Source: Vreelandella zhaodongensis
GTDB taxonomy: Bacteria > Pseudomonadota > Gammaproteobacteria > Pseudomonadales > Halomonadaceae
Length of the DNA: 64,000 bases
Reading direction: 5' to 3'
Assembly (NCBI RefSeq): GCF_013415115.1
Contig: NZ_JACCDD010000001.1
Location: 62,001 to 126,000 of the forward strand
Shown: piece after piece, positions 1 through 8,708 of the stretch
Numbering within the stretch: position 1 is the stretch's first letter
How the letters are laid out: every line of letters starts with the position of its first letter
The notes under the pieces: generated by a model
Seen by the model: the letters and a program-made list of their open reading frames with translations, nothing else
Told to the model about the DNA's origin: nothing
The model's database searches: none
Translations under genes and position numbers: made by a program

Positions 1-435
1 TTGCCGGAAGATTTAAAGTTCTTCAAGCGGATGACCCAAGCTAAGCCGCTGGTGATGGGGCGTAAAACCTACACCTCAATAGGTAAGCCATTGCCCAACC
101 GGCTTAATATTGTTGTCACCCGCGATGAAAGCTTTACAGTGGAAGGTGTGCGTGTATGTCACGAGCTGCCAGCGGCGTTAGCCTTAGCAGATCAACAGGC
201 CACCATTGAAGCCGCTGAAGAGATTATGGTGATGGGAGGGGGCGAGATTTATCATCAGGCGCTCCCTTATGCTCAGCGTCTCTATATTACTGAGGTAGAT
301 GTTGAGGTAGAAGGCGATGCCTTTTTCCCCGAATTCTCTATGGAAGAGTGGCAAGAAGTTCAGCGTGTAGCGGGCAAGCCAGCAGAAGGGCAGCCCCAAT
401 ACGACTTTGTTGTCTACGAGCGGGTCGGCGACTGA
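1..435 (+). CDS. folA: Dihydrofolate reductase, 5'-truncated by window edge
   Basis: This is the C-terminal 144 residues of a DHFR, which reduces dihydrofolate to tetrahydrofolate with NADPH in the cytosol. Visible family motifs are MGRKTYTSIGKPLPNRLNIV (NADPH-binding loop) near residue 19, VMGGGEIYHQALP (nucleotide-binding glycine motif) near residue 77, and the terminal YDFVVYER strand. The family is usually 160-170 residues, so about 20-25 N-terminal residues with the substrate-binding segment lie left of the window. The first codon in view, TTG, is not taken to be the true start. The ProQ-like gene follows 20 bases downstream and may be cotranscribed. Confidence 0.93.
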   Translation: MPEDLKFFKRMTQAKPLVMGRKTYTSIGKPLPNRLNIVVTRDESFTVEGVRVCHELPAALALADQQATIEAAEEIMVMGGGEIYHQALPYAQRLYITEVDVEVEGDAFFPEFSMEEWQEVQRVAGKPAEGQPQYDFVVYERVGD

Positions 436-455
436 TCAGCGCAAAGGAGGGGACG

Positions 456-1343
456 ATGGCCGCAAGTATACTGCAGTTAATAGAAACACTAGAAGCGCAC
501 CTGGAGCAGAAAAACGCTGAACTAAAAGCGTTGCGCGAAGAGAATAAAGCGCTCAAGCAGCAGCTTGCTGACCAATCTCGGCATCCTCAATTACCTGCGC
601 AGTCAGTGGAGCCACATTTAGCCCAGCCAACGCCACTCAGTTCCGCAAAGGAAGAAACTGAAAAAAGGCGCGTTGATGGGGCGTCTGTTGGTGAGAAGAT
701 CATCGATGAAGTACCCGTTGATGAGGTGCCCGTTGATAAGAAGGAAGCGGATGACGCGACAGTGACGCAAGAGTCTCCTCTGCCGCCATCTCCCCAAGCG
801 CTTCTCAATCAGTGGTACCAGCGCTATCCTAAGGCGTTTTTTACTGGGCATACGAAACCGCTAAAAGTGGGGATTCATCAAGACCTTGCGCAGCGAGAGC
901 CCTGGTCAGGTAAGTTGATCCGCCGCGCGCTGGCCAACTATGTAAACCTGCCTCGTTATGTGAAATCCATGCGCGAGGGAGCAGAGCGGATCGATTTAGA
1001 GGGCCATCCAGCTGGAAAAGTCGATAAAGAAGCGGCTCGGCATGCCAATGAACGACGCAAAGATAAGTCCGTTAATGAAGCGTCAAAAGGCCATGTCTCG
1101 AAAGACCATGTCTCGAAAGCTCATGTCTCGAAAGCTCATGTCTCTAAAAACCAGGCAGCCAAACAGCCCCAGCGAATGGCCAATAAAAATCCGCCAATAG
1201 CGCAGGCAAATGATAGTGAGGTGCCCGCGGCAGGGGGAGCTCAACATGGCAGTAGCGACGTGCCTAGAAAAAACGAACGAATAGCGCCGCTTAGCCTAGA
1301 AGATAAATTAAAGGGGCTGCAGGAAAAATTTTCTGGCCGCTGA
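456..1343 (+). CDS. ProQ/FinO-domain RNA-binding protein with coiled-coil N-terminus and repetitive basic tail
   Basis: The start is the ATG preceded by AAAGGAGG; the frame is open further upstream but without a comparable ribosome site. Residues about 8-40 form a charged heptad-like coiled coil (LEAHLEQKNAELKALREEN). A linker rich in Val, Asp and Pro repeats (DEVPVDEVPVDKK) follows. Residues about 116-200 match the ProQ/FinO domain (LLNQWYQRYPKAFF, GKLIRRALANYV, YVKSMREGAERIDLEG), which binds structured RNA. The C-terminus is basic and carries four HVSK-x pentapeptides. E. coli ProQ has the domain at the N-terminus; here it is central, so this is a divergent ProQ-family architecture. RNA binding is inferred from the domain. 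Confidence 0.85.
   Translation: MAASILQLIETLEAHLEQKNAELKALREENKALKQQLADQSRHPQLPAQSVEPHLAQPTPLSSAKEETEKRRVDGASVGEKIIDEVPVDEVPVDKKEADDATVTQESPLPPSPQALLNQWYQRYPKAFFTGHTKPLKVGIHQDLAQREPWSGKLIRRALANYVNLPRYVKSMREGAERIDLEGHPAGKVDKEAARHANERRKDKSVNEASKGHVSKDHVSKAHVSKAHVSKNQAAKQPQRMANKNPPIAQANDSEVPAAGGAQHGSSDVPRKNERIAPLSLEDKLKGLQEKFSGR
1092..1151 (+). repeat. Four tandem 15-bp repeats inside the ProQ-like gene
   Basis: The unit CATGTCTCGAAAGCT (with AC or AA variants at the end) occurs four times head to tail. It encodes HVSKD, HVSKA, HVSKA and HVSKN in the basic tail. Because the unit is a multiple of three, copy-number changes would lengthen or shorten the tail without a frameshift. Confidence 0.9.
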
Positions 1344-1606
1344 GACCGATTAGTAGCCATTGGGTTCCTCAAAAAAGCACAAATCGTAAAAAAACACTGT
1401 TTTTTTCTATTGCGTTCCCTTGGTTCACAGTATAGAGTTTGACCTGCGAGCATTGGACTATAACAAGGCTTCGTTGAGGACATGTCGCATACCACCGGGA
1501 AAAACCGGAGGATGGAAAAAAGAGCATGGCCCGCAAGCCAACTGTCAGCTTCAAAAAAGTCTGGCAGCAACGATCGAAACAGTAAGCTAGTTAAGGAACC
1601 TACATC

Positions 1607-2677
1607 ATGAAAAAGACACTTTTAGCGACTGCTATCATTGGCGCCCTAGGTGCCTCTGCTGCCGCTCAAGCAGCTACCGTATATGACCAGGACGGCACCC
1701 GTCTTGATATCTACGGCCGTATTGCCATGGGTATCGAAGGTGGCGGTTCAGATCGTAACGATGACGGCGAAAAAATCGACAACAGCGCTGAGTTTGTTGA
1801 CGTTTTCTCTCGTCTTGGCCTGCGCATGAGCCACGAAGTTAACTCTGACCTGTCTGCTTTCGGTCGTTTAGAGTGGCGCTTCAAGGGTGATGAGCGCGAC
1901 ACCGAGTCTGGCTTCCGCGAAATTCGTCAGAGCTACATCGGTCTGCAAAGCAACCAATACGGTACTGTGCAAGCTGGTAACTTCGACAGCTTCTACAACC
2001 AGTTTGTTTCTCTGCCGTTCGATGTTTACATCAATCGTGGTCTGGAATTCGCTGGTCACCCGAAACAGTCTCGTGGCGACTCCATCGGTTACTACACGCC
2101 GAACCTGGAAGGCTGGACTGCATTCTTGCAGCTCAAGCACTACAGCGAGCGTGGCGAACTTGAGCCGGTTCGTGATGAAGGCAACGTTGTTGCTGCACAG
2201 GGTGGTGTTCAGTACGAGCAAGGCCCGATCACTGTTGGTCTAGGTTTTGTTGACGACGTCGTACGTGGCGGCGGTAACGGCAAACTGATGGGCGGTCTGA
2301 TCGGTTCTTACCAGATCAATGATCAGTTCTCTGCTCGTTTGGGCTACGAAGGTCGTAAGCACAGTGAAACATATGCTGGCCCGGGTACTAACGGTTACGA
2401 CAAATGGGGTCTAGGTGCCACTTACACCACTGGTCCTTGGGCATTCAATGCTGACATCTACGACATCAGCGAAGATGGCGATGGCCCGAACCGCACTGCT
2501 TGGGCGCTGGGCTCTTACTACAAAGTTTCCAGCAACTTTGATGTTTTCGCAGAAGTTAATCAGCGTGACCAGCAGTCGTTTAGCATTGACGTGTTTGACG
2601 ATGGTCGCCCAGTTCGTGTAGACCGTTCTGAAAGTGAAGACGTATACTGGCTGACAGGCGCTCGTTACCACTTCTAA
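1607..2677 (+). CDS. Gram-negative porin
   Basis: A general diffusion porin of the outer membrane (Gram-negative porin superfamily, OmpC/Porin_4 type). Residues 1-22 are a classical signal peptide (MKKTLLATAIIGALGASAAA, cleavage after AQA). The mature protein starts with YDQDGTRLDIYGRIAMGIEG, has alternating beta-strand patterns throughout, and ends in Tyr-His-Phe, the C-terminal aromatic used by the BAM machinery. At 356 residues it has normal trimeric-porin length. The sequence is rich in Asp and Glu, as expected for a halophile. Its codon use is biased, which suggests high expression. It stands alone, with a 263-base upstream region and its own terminator. A weak TTGACC/TAACAA pair near 1439-1466 could be a promoter, but this is tentative. 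Confidence 0.95.
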   Translation: MKKTLLATAIIGALGASAAAQAATVYDQDGTRLDIYGRIAMGIEGGGSDRNDDGEKIDNSAEFVDVFSRLGLRMSHEVNSDLSAFGRLEWRFKGDERDTESGFREIRQSYIGLQSNQYGTVQAGNFDSFYNQFVSLPFDVYINRGLEFAGHPKQSRGDSIGYYTPNLEGWTAFLQLKHYSERGELEPVRDEGNVVAAQGGVQYEQGPITVGLGFVDDVVRGGGNGKLMGGLIGSYQINDQFSARLGYEGRKHSETYAGPGTNGYDKWGLGATYTTGPWAFNADIYDISEDGDGPNRTAWALGSYYKVSSNFDVFAEVNQRDQQSFSIDVFDDGRPVRVDRSESEDVYWLTGARYHF

Positions 2678-2734
2678 GCTTGGCTTATATGCCTCGCTTG
2701 AAGGGTAAAGACTCTGCAAGTAAGTAATAAATAG

Positions 2735-2761
2735 AACCGGCCCCAAGGGGCCGGTTTTTTT
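2735..2761 (+). terminator. Rho-independent terminator of the porin gene
   Basis: A GC-rich hairpin AACCGGCCCC / GGGGCCGGTT with a tiny AA loop is followed by a T run. It lies 57 bases after the porin stop codon. Confidence 0.93.
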
Positions 2762-3065
2762 ATTGGTAGAAAAAAGTCGTAGCTACGTTGAGTTACATAG
2801 AGGGGAGTAAAAGGGTATTATGTCTTTCAAAATCATGCCTAATGGACGTTGTTACGTACCTTTGGTGCCCTGAAAGCAGTATCATTAGTGCGTTCAGTTG
2901 CTATTTACCCAAAGCTATGTTGCCAAAGCTATGCAAGTTGGTTGCGTAGAGGCGGGTTGTTAACAACTGCATATTTTTATCATTATCTCTAAAATGAAAG
3001 TAAGTAGTTGTGTTATAAAGTGCGGTTGTACACGGATTTAAGCTCAATGAGGGGCTGGTTGAAAT
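2762..3065. other. Intergenic region upstream of the polysaccharide locus
   Basis: About 300 AT-rich bases without a credible gene. The region holds two near-adjacent copies of CCAAAGCTATG (about 2909-2933), a perfect 12-bp palindrome at 2956-2967, and AT-rich sequence after it that could contain a promoter. No ops (RfaH) element was seen here. It is the presumed regulatory region of the Wzz-like gene. Confidence 0.6.
2956..2967. promoter_or_regulatory. Perfect 12-bp palindrome, possible operator
   Basis: GTTGTTAACAAC is a perfect inverted repeat about 100 bases before the first polysaccharide gene, followed by TATTTTTATCATTATC, which could contain a -10 box. An operator role is inferred from position and symmetry only. 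Confidence 0.35.
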
Positions 3066-3833
3066 ATGCAGAATAATAAAACTTCTACAGTAGAAGACAT
3101 AACGCTTGTTGAGTTTGTTGTGCTGTTGATTAAACAGTGGAAAGTGATGCTTGGTTGTATGTTGCTAATGATTTCCATTGCTTTATTGATTGCTTTTTTG
3201 AAGCCGGTGAAGTACGACTTTACTACTATGTACAGTGTGGCGTCATATGAAACGGGGGAAGGGGTTAAGCGAGGGTTGGAAACGCCTGAAGAAGTGATCG
3301 CCAAGATCAATAATGTTTTTTTAGAGCGGCAGCGGCGTAGCTTGTTATCAGATAATGTTGCAGAGCTGCCATTTGAAGTTAATGTCACCAACCCACGTAA
3401 TACGTTGTTGTTGAGAGTGACTAGTACGACAGAAGATAAAAATTTACCGCTTGTCGAGCGCTTCCATACAGGCTTGGTTCAGGCGATAGAAGAAGATCAG
3501 AGCAACGTAGTGGAGGCGCTGAAAAGGAGCCTTGAATCTCAGTATAACGCATACTCAGAGGCGCTCGCGGCGGCACGAAGCAGTAACAGTGAAAGGGCGA
3601 GTGAGTTAGAAGCAGTTTATTTAGAAAAAGTATTTTTAATAGAGCGAAGAATTTCAAGTATTAACGAAGGTGAGGCCTCTCAGTTGTCAGTGAGAAGCAT
3701 AGAGCCAGTCGGGCTAGGAAAAAGTTTTATAATTGCCGTAGGCTTGATTTTGGCAATTTTATTCGCGCCTATTGCTGCAATTTTACGTATTTTCATGAAG
3801 AAAGTGACCATCGCTTATCGGCAAAAACACTAA
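3066..3833 (+). CDS. Wzz-like chain-length determinant protein (inner membrane)
   Basis: A 255-residue protein with the layout of polysaccharide co-polymerases: a short cytoplasmic N-terminus, TM1 at about 30-48 (MLLMISIALLIAFL), a periplasmic region with coiled-coil stretches (about 130-195), and TM2 at about 217-240 (SFIIAVGLILAILFAPIAA). Wzz proteins set modal chain length in Wzy-dependent O-antigen or EPS assembly. The neighbouring polymerase-like gene supports this. It is shorter than typical Wzz (about 320), with a small periplasmic domain. The gene is AT-rich compared with the porin upstream, suggesting transfer. The exact subfamily is uncertain. Confidence 0.72.
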   Translation: MQNNKTSTVEDITLVEFVVLLIKQWKVMLGCMLLMISIALLIAFLKPVKYDFTTMYSVASYETGEGVKRGLETPEEVIAKINNVFLERQRRSLLSDNVAELPFEVNVTNPRNTLLLRVTSTTEDKNLPLVERFHTGLVQAIEEDQSNVVEALKRSLESQYNAYSEALAAARSSNSERASELEAVYLEKVFLIERRISSINEGEASQLSVRSIEPVGLGKSFIIAVGLILAILFAPIAAILRIFMKKVTIAYRQKH

Positions 3834-3875
3834 TCGAGAGCAATGTTAAAACGTTAATGCCCGCTGGAGGCATAG

Positions 3876-5111
3876 ATGGATGTAAAGTTAAAGACATGCC
3901 TCGATATCATGCTATTGATATTTTTGATTCTGTGGCCTGTAGTAGATACACTTAATGGTTACCTGCATTATCAGCAAATAGGTATATCAAGTGTGTCTGC
4001 TCCTTATAAAGCATTAGGCTTTATAGGGGTTGTTCTAATGTTGCTAGTCTATCATCCTAAGTATTTTTTTCAGCTACTAGCTATAATTTCATTAGCTGCT
4101 ATCTGTGTTGCATATCATTATTTTATTTATAATGGGTCAGCTGAGAGTGTTGTTTGGTTAGTGAGGGCGCTGTTAACACTTGCATTAATTTTTTACCTGG
4201 TAAGCGAGAGCTCAAGAGGGAGCTTTTGGAGTAGAAGAAAGTTGGCTGGATTAATGCTTCTTTATTTTGTCGTTATGTCGGCGAATGTAGTTTTGGGTAT
4301 GTTTGGGATAGGTGAGACACAATACGCGGGTGGGATTGGCGGAAAAGGGTTCATTATTGCTGGTAATGAAATGAGCTACTTAATGCTTGCTTCGGCGAGC
4401 ATCGTGTTAATTTACCTCGCAGAACATAAGAGTTTCTTGATATTGACAAGTGCATTCTTAGTATTGCTGTTTTTCTTCCTGATGAAAGCCACTAAAGTAG
4501 CTATGCTAGGAATTTGCCTAGCTTATCTATACGCCTTGGTATTTGGTGGGTATTTCACGGTAAGGCGTATCCCAGTCATTTATATATGTAGCCTCTTTGG
4601 AGCAGTGGCTGCGCTTATGCTTGGATACCAGTTTGTTCAAGCGACAGGTTTGCTCGACCGGATGTTATTTCTCTATCAGCTTCATGGCGGTTTTTGGGGA
4701 GCGCTGCTGAGTGGGCGAGTGACTTTCGTACAGGACGCATTTAATCAACTGGTCATCGATTTTGGTTTCTTGGATGTGTTCTTTGGTGTAGGGGTAGGGC
4801 AATTGCTTACGATTAGAGGATCGTTGGTAGAAATTGACTTGGTTGATGTGTTTATTGCCTTCGGCATTGTGGGCCCCTTCGTTTTTTATTTTCCTTGGAT
4901 GCTATTGGTCAAGTGGTCTATGGCATTGATGGCTCACAGTCCTAAAGAGGGACTCAGCTTTATGCTGCTTGCCATTACCTTAATTGGCGTTAGCTTAACT
5001 GCTGGGCATGTGGTTAATTCGGGAATCGCATCTAGTGTAACTGCTTTTTTAGTTAGTTATATGTATATGACTAAAGAGATTAGGTCGTCGCGACAGGGAG
5101 ACGTGGTATGA
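3876..5111 (+). CDS. O-antigen polymerase-like polytopic membrane protein (Wzy-type)
   Basis: 411 residues with about ten to twelve hydrophobic segments and a longer periplasmic loop after about residue 250 (LHGGFWGALLSGRVTFVQDA), as in Wzy polymerases and O-antigen ligases. The segment MKATKVAMLGICLAYL resembles the small-residue helix seen in Wzy proteins. It is the likely polymerase for the Wzz-like protein 42 bases upstream. Its last codons overlap the next gene by ATGA-type coupling (stop at 5109-5111, next start at 5108). Wzy proteins are poorly conserved, so the assignment rests on topology and context. Confidence 0.7.
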   Translation: MDVKLKTCLDIMLLIFLILWPVVDTLNGYLHYQQIGISSVSAPYKALGFIGVVLMLLVYHPKYFFQLLAIISLAAICVAYHYFIYNGSAESVVWLVRALLTLALIFYLVSESSRGSFWSRRKLAGLMLLYFVVMSANVVLGMFGIGETQYAGGIGGKGFIIAGNEMSYLMLASASIVLIYLAEHKSFLILTSAFLVLLFFFLMKATKVAMLGICLAYLYALVFGGYFTVRRIPVIYICSLFGAVAALMLGYQFVQATGLLDRMLFLYQLHGGFWGALLSGRVTFVQDAFNQLVIDFGFLDVFFGVGVGQLLTIRGSLVEIDLVDVFIAFGIVGPFVFYFPWMLLVKWSMALMAHSPKEGLSFMLLAITLIGVSLTAGHVVNSGIASSVTAFLVSYMYMTKEIRSSRQGDVV

Positions 5112-5569
5112 AGATTCTTATGGTAGCTTCATTTGGCGGCCATTTTATTCAGCTGAAGCGACTTTATGAGCAGCTGAAAAGTGAAGCAGGGAGCAGTCCA
5201 GCGACGTTTGAATTCGCAGTAACTGAAAAAAATATTAATGTTGATGGAAAAAAGGCGCTTTATTTTGCGAATGTCCACCGGGAAAGTGGTATTCGGAAAA
5301 TGTTAAGTACGCTTCTTAAGGTATTTAGATTGCTTCAAGAAACCAGGCCCGATGTGGTGATATCAACAGGAGCCCTGCCTGGCCTTATCGTATGCTTTGC
5401 TGCCAAACTTAAAGGCAAAAAAGTCATTTGGCTTGACAGTATGGCCAACTATCAAAAAATGTCATTTTCTGGAAATATTGCAAAATTTTTCTGTGATGTA
5501 TGTTTAACGCAATGGGAGCACCTGGCGGCTAATGACAACCGCGTTAGCTATTGGGGGAAGGTGTTATGA
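5108..5569 (+). CDS. PssD/Alg14-like membrane-anchoring glycosyltransferase subunit
   Basis: A 153-residue protein of the Alg14/PssD/Cps14F family. These partner with an Alg13-type subunit to form one bipartite GT28-like glycosyltransferase that adds the second sugar to a lipid-linked intermediate. Diagnostic are the N-terminus MKILMVASFGGHFIQLKRL, the VISTGALPGLIVCFAAKL segment near residue 85, and KKVIWLDSMANYQKMSFSG near residue 102. It overlaps both neighbours (upstream at 5108-5111; downstream ATGA at 5566-5569), so the three genes are translationally coupled. Confidence 0.87.
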   Translation: MKILMVASFGGHFIQLKRLYEQLKSEAGSSPATFEFAVTEKNINVDGKKALYFANVHRESGIRKMLSTLLKVFRLLQETRPDVVISTGALPGLIVCFAAKLKGKKVIWLDSMANYQKMSFSGNIAKFFCDVCLTQWEHLAANDNRVSYWGKVL

Positions 5570-6072
5570 TTTTTATAACGGTAGGGACTCAACTGCCTTT
5601 TGATCGGTTACTCGAATACTTTGATGAGTGGCGCAATCAAGTGGGGTACGCAGGAAAGGTGGTTGCTCAAGTTGGTGAAGGTAGCCAATTCAGTAGCCCT
5701 ACCATAGAGATGTTTGAAACTCTCTCAAGCGAAGAGTACTACCAATGGTTCTGTCAGGCGGACGGTGTTGTTTCTCACGCGGGTATGGGGAGTATTTTAT
5801 CGTGCCTGGACCATAGAAAACGAGGTGTTTTCTTACCACGTCAGCATGCACTCGGCGAGCATAGGAACGACCACCAGCGAGATACCGCCGAGGCATTTGA
5901 GGGTAAGTACCCATCGTTAGTCTTTTGTACTGAAAAAGAAGCCTTCTTCAACGCCCTAACTAGCCTTGTGGATGCTAGTCAGTCACCCGTTGATTCAACC
6001 AGCGTCGAAACGAATAACGAGCTGGGTAGCAATATTGCGACATACCTCGGGTTGAAGGGAGCATTATTGTGA
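5566..6072 (+). CDS. PssE/Alg13-like catalytic glycosyltransferase subunit
   Basis: 168 residues from the ATG that overlaps the upstream stop (ATGA). This start gives MIFITVGTQLPFDRLLEYFD, the canonical N-terminus of PssE/Alg13 proteins, so the start five codons further upstream is rejected. The C-terminal GT28-type donor-binding region is visible (GVVSHAGMGSILSCLDHRKRG near residue 72; LPRQHALGEHRNDHQRDTAE near 93). It acts together with the preceding Alg14-like subunit at the cytoplasmic face of the inner membrane. The donor sugar cannot be read from the sequence. The end overlaps the next gene by GTGA. Confidence 0.88.
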   Translation: MIFITVGTQLPFDRLLEYFDEWRNQVGYAGKVVAQVGEGSQFSSPTIEMFETLSSEEYYQWFCQADGVVSHAGMGSILSCLDHRKRGVFLPRQHALGEHRNDHQRDTAEAFEGKYPSLVFCTEKEAFFNALTSLVDASQSPVDSTSVETNNELGSNIATYLGLKGALL

Positions 6073-7187
6073 GCCGTGTTTTGCTCTGGACAAATATGTA
6101 CCCTACTGAGTCTGCTCCCTATTACGGTACTTTCGTGCGCGCTACAGAGCAGGCATGGCGAAAGGAATTAGGCGATGAAAATGTAGAATTAGTCGCGATT
6201 AAAGAGAAGCCTGCGAGTGCGCTGAGTAAAATCAAGCTGTACGCTAACCTATTAGCTAGGTGCTTTTTTTCACTGTTCAGGCAGCGCTCTGGCACGATAT
6301 TGGAAGTGCATTACCCAGTCTATTTCTTGCCACTACTGTATTTAGCTGGTTTTTTTAAAGCCAAGCGCTTTTATATTGTGCTTCGGTTTCATGGCACCGA
6401 CTTAGATCAAATCACACGGTCGAAAATTTTTCGAACGCTCTTCCAGTGTGTACAGAAAAGGGTGGATTTATGCGTCGCCCCCTCGGAGTATTTTCGTTAC
6501 AAGTTAAGCCAAGAATTGAACTTCCCCATCGAGCATGTGGTGAAGGTTTATCCCGATAGTGTTGGGAAAGATTTTGTGAATAACGAGGCAAAACGTATCA
6601 CTGACGATGACACGTTTACGATTGGCTGTGTATCACGGCTAGAGCCTAATAAAAATTGCCAAGAACTACTTCATGCGTTTGCACAGTTATCTATACCCAA
6701 CAAGCGCTTGATCTTTATTGGTGATGGTAGTCAGCGTGCTACCCTAAAAACGCTGGCGAAGCGTTTGAATATTGAGTCGCTGGTCTCATTTAAAGGCGCT
6801 GTTCCTCGGCCAGAGCTTCCTGGTGAATTTGCCCAGTTTTCTGTATTTGTATTCCCTTCGCTCAAAGAGAGCTTTGGGCTAGTCGCTGTAGAAGCACTGG
6901 CTTGTGGTGTGCCGGTTATCGCAAATGCCAAGCTGCATGCGGCAAACGAGTATCTTGAAGAAGCAAGGAACGGCTACTTTTACCATAATGGAGCAGAAGG
7001 GTTGAAAGACGTTATTGAAGCGTTTCATGCATTACCGCAGGGGCAGCGATTGGCACTATCTCAGCAAGCCACATTGGTAAGTGAAAAATTTAATTATGAG
7101 CAGGTCTTCAGTCATGGGGTGACTGAAATTATGAGCAGGAAGCTGGCTGGCAAAGCTGAACATGAACGTACAAGTAGCAAAGGATAA
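6069..7187 (+). CDS. GT4-family glycosyltransferase
   Basis: A 372-residue retaining glycosyltransferase with a GT-B fold, starting at a GTG that overlaps the previous stop. The C-terminal GT4 domain is clear: FTIGCVSRLEPNKNCQELL near residue 178, LIFIGDGSQRATLKTLA near 214, and the E-x7-E donor motif KESFGLVAVEALACGVPVIA near 266. The N-terminal acceptor domain carries FHGTDLDQITRSK. It probably extends the lipid-linked repeat unit of the Wzy-type polysaccharide. Donor and acceptor are unknown. Confidence 0.9.
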   Translation: MSRVLLWTNMYPTESAPYYGTFVRATEQAWRKELGDENVELVAIKEKPASALSKIKLYANLLARCFFSLFRQRSGTILEVHYPVYFLPLLYLAGFFKAKRFYIVLRFHGTDLDQITRSKIFRTLFQCVQKRVDLCVAPSEYFRYKLSQELNFPIEHVVKVYPDSVGKDFVNNEAKRITDDDTFTIGCVSRLEPNKNCQELLHAFAQLSIPNKRLIFIGDGSQRATLKTLAKRLNIESLVSFKGAVPRPELPGEFAQFSVFVFPSLKESFGLVAVEALACGVPVIANAKLHAANEYLEEARNGYFYHNGAEGLKDVIEAFHALPQGQRLALSQQATLVSEKFNYEQVFSHGVTEIMSRKLAGKAEHERTSSKG

Positions 7188-7192
7188 CAAGA

Positions 7193-8578
7193 ATGGGTAA
7201 GCCAAAAACAATGACGTTTTCGGAGCGTTACCCACCGCAGGTGGTCTTTCCGTTTTTTGATGTGTTCGCTATTTTTGCTGGTGGCTGGGCAGCTCACTAT
7301 TTGCGCTTTGGCTCGCTTCAGCTTCATGAGCGCTATGTGCTGGCGTTACTTTGCCTTGCGTTATTGGTATTAGTCATCAACAGCATGTCGGACAGCTATA
7401 AGCGTTGGCGTATCACTCCGGTCTACCAAATGTTAGCCAAGTTAATGTTGGTCTGGCTTGCTGTCGGTATTACTGCAGCCTCGCTTATTTATTTTGCTCA
7501 TGCCGCAGAGCGCTATTCACGGCTTTGGATCGGGTTCACTCTAGTTCTTTCGTTTTTAATGGCGGGTGGGGCTCGTTTGCTTGTGCAGCTAGGATTGCGG
7601 CACGTGCGCTTGCGAGGAGGTGCTCGTCGGCCTGTCTTCCTAGTAGGGCCCAGTCAAAACGTATTGGACGTGGCTCAGGGTATACGTAATGCTGCCTGGG
7701 AAGGTCATACTATCGCTGGGGTTGAGCGAATTAAACCACTGCTTAATGATAAATGTATCGAACGTATTGCTCGTCGCATCACAAAATCAAAGGCGCGTGA
7801 AGTGTGGATCTGTGTTCCATTGGAGATGGGGGATACAGTGCGAAAGCTTTTTTTCGCACTGAGGAACCATACGGCGGAAGTGCGATTTATCCCAGCGTTT
7901 CAAGACATGCACCTACTCAATCATCGCATGAGTGAAGTGGCAGGGCACTGTGCTATTGATCTGAGCGTTTCTCCGATGAGTGGTATGGCGCGGTTTATAA
8001 AGCGCTCAGAGGATATCGTCATTGGGTCGCTGATATCGCTGTTAATACTTCCGGTATGCTTAGCCATAGCCTTGGTGATCAAGCTAACTTCGCCAGGGCC
8101 AGTGCTTTTTAAGCAGTACCGGGAAGGCTCCAATGGTCGCCACTTTAAAGTCTATAAGTTTCGCTCTATGCATGTGCATGACGAACGCAATGGCATGGTC
8201 ACGCAAGCGAAGAAAAACGACAGCCGCATCACAAAAGTGGGCGCTTTTTTAAGGCGCACATCCTTGGATGAGCTACCCCAGTTTTATAACGTTCTGCAAG
8301 GCAGGATGTCGATTGTAGGGCCGCGTCCTCATGCTCTGGCCCACAATGAGCAGTATAAAGAGCTGGTCGAGTCGTATATGCGACGCCACAAGGTCAAGCC
8401 AGGCATCACAGGCTGGGCACAGGTTAACGGTTTGCGTGGTGAAACGGATACGTTGCAGAAAATGCAGCGCCGAGTTGAGCATGACCTTTGGTACATAGAT
8501 AACTGGTCGCTATGGCTGGATTTGAAAATTATCGTTTTGACTATTTTTAAAGGATTTATCAATAAAAACGCCTATTGA
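7193..8578 (+). CDS. Undecaprenyl-phosphate sugar phosphotransferase (WcaJ/WbaP-type polyisoprenyl glycosylphosphotransferase)
   Basis: This 461-residue enzyme starts repeat-unit synthesis by moving a sugar-1-phosphate from a nucleotide sugar to undecaprenyl phosphate. The N-terminal third has four or five membrane helices (residues about 15-130), then a CoA-binding-like domain, then the bacterial sugar transferase domain from about 260. Signature segments are LTSPGPVLFKQYREGSNGRH, VYKFRSM near residue 322, LRRTSLDELPQFYNVLQG and MSIVGPRPH. SD AAAGGA precedes the ATG. Substrate (glucose or galactose) is not determinable by eye. It marks this block as a lipid-linked, Wzy-type system. Confidence 0.93.
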   Translation: MGKPKTMTFSERYPPQVVFPFFDVFAIFAGGWAAHYLRFGSLQLHERYVLALLCLALLVLVINSMSDSYKRWRITPVYQMLAKLMLVWLAVGITAASLIYFAHAAERYSRLWIGFTLVLSFLMAGGARLLVQLGLRHVRLRGGARRPVFLVGPSQNVLDVAQGIRNAAWEGHTIAGVERIKPLLNDKCIERIARRITKSKAREVWICVPLEMGDTVRKLFFALRNHTAEVRFIPAFQDMHLLNHRMSEVAGHCAIDLSVSPMSGMARFIKRSEDIVIGSLISLLILPVCLAIALVIKLTSPGPVLFKQYREGSNGRHFKVYKFRSMHVHDERNGMVTQAKKNDSRITKVGAFLRRTSLDELPQFYNVLQGRMSIVGPRPHALAHNEQYKELVESYMRRHKVKPGITGWAQVNGLRGETDTLQKMQRRVEHDLWYIDNWSLWLDLKIIVLTIFKGFINKNAY

Positions 8579-8640
8579 AATGCAGAGATGGAGCATGGAT
8601 GTGTGGGGTCAGGTTGGCTTGCTCGTCCAAGCACTGCAAT

Positions 8641-8667
8641 AATAGCCGCCTGTATGAAGGCTATTTT
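8641..8667 (+). terminator. Weak terminator-like hairpin
   Basis: The 7-bp stem AATAGCC / GGCTATT encloses an 11-base loop and is followed by a short T run. It lies between the phosphotransferase and O-antigen-ligase genes and could attenuate read-through. Confidence 0.4.
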
Positions 8668-8708
8668 GTCTTCTGGCGCGCTTAGTTGTTATTAGGAACC
8701 CTGTTTTG

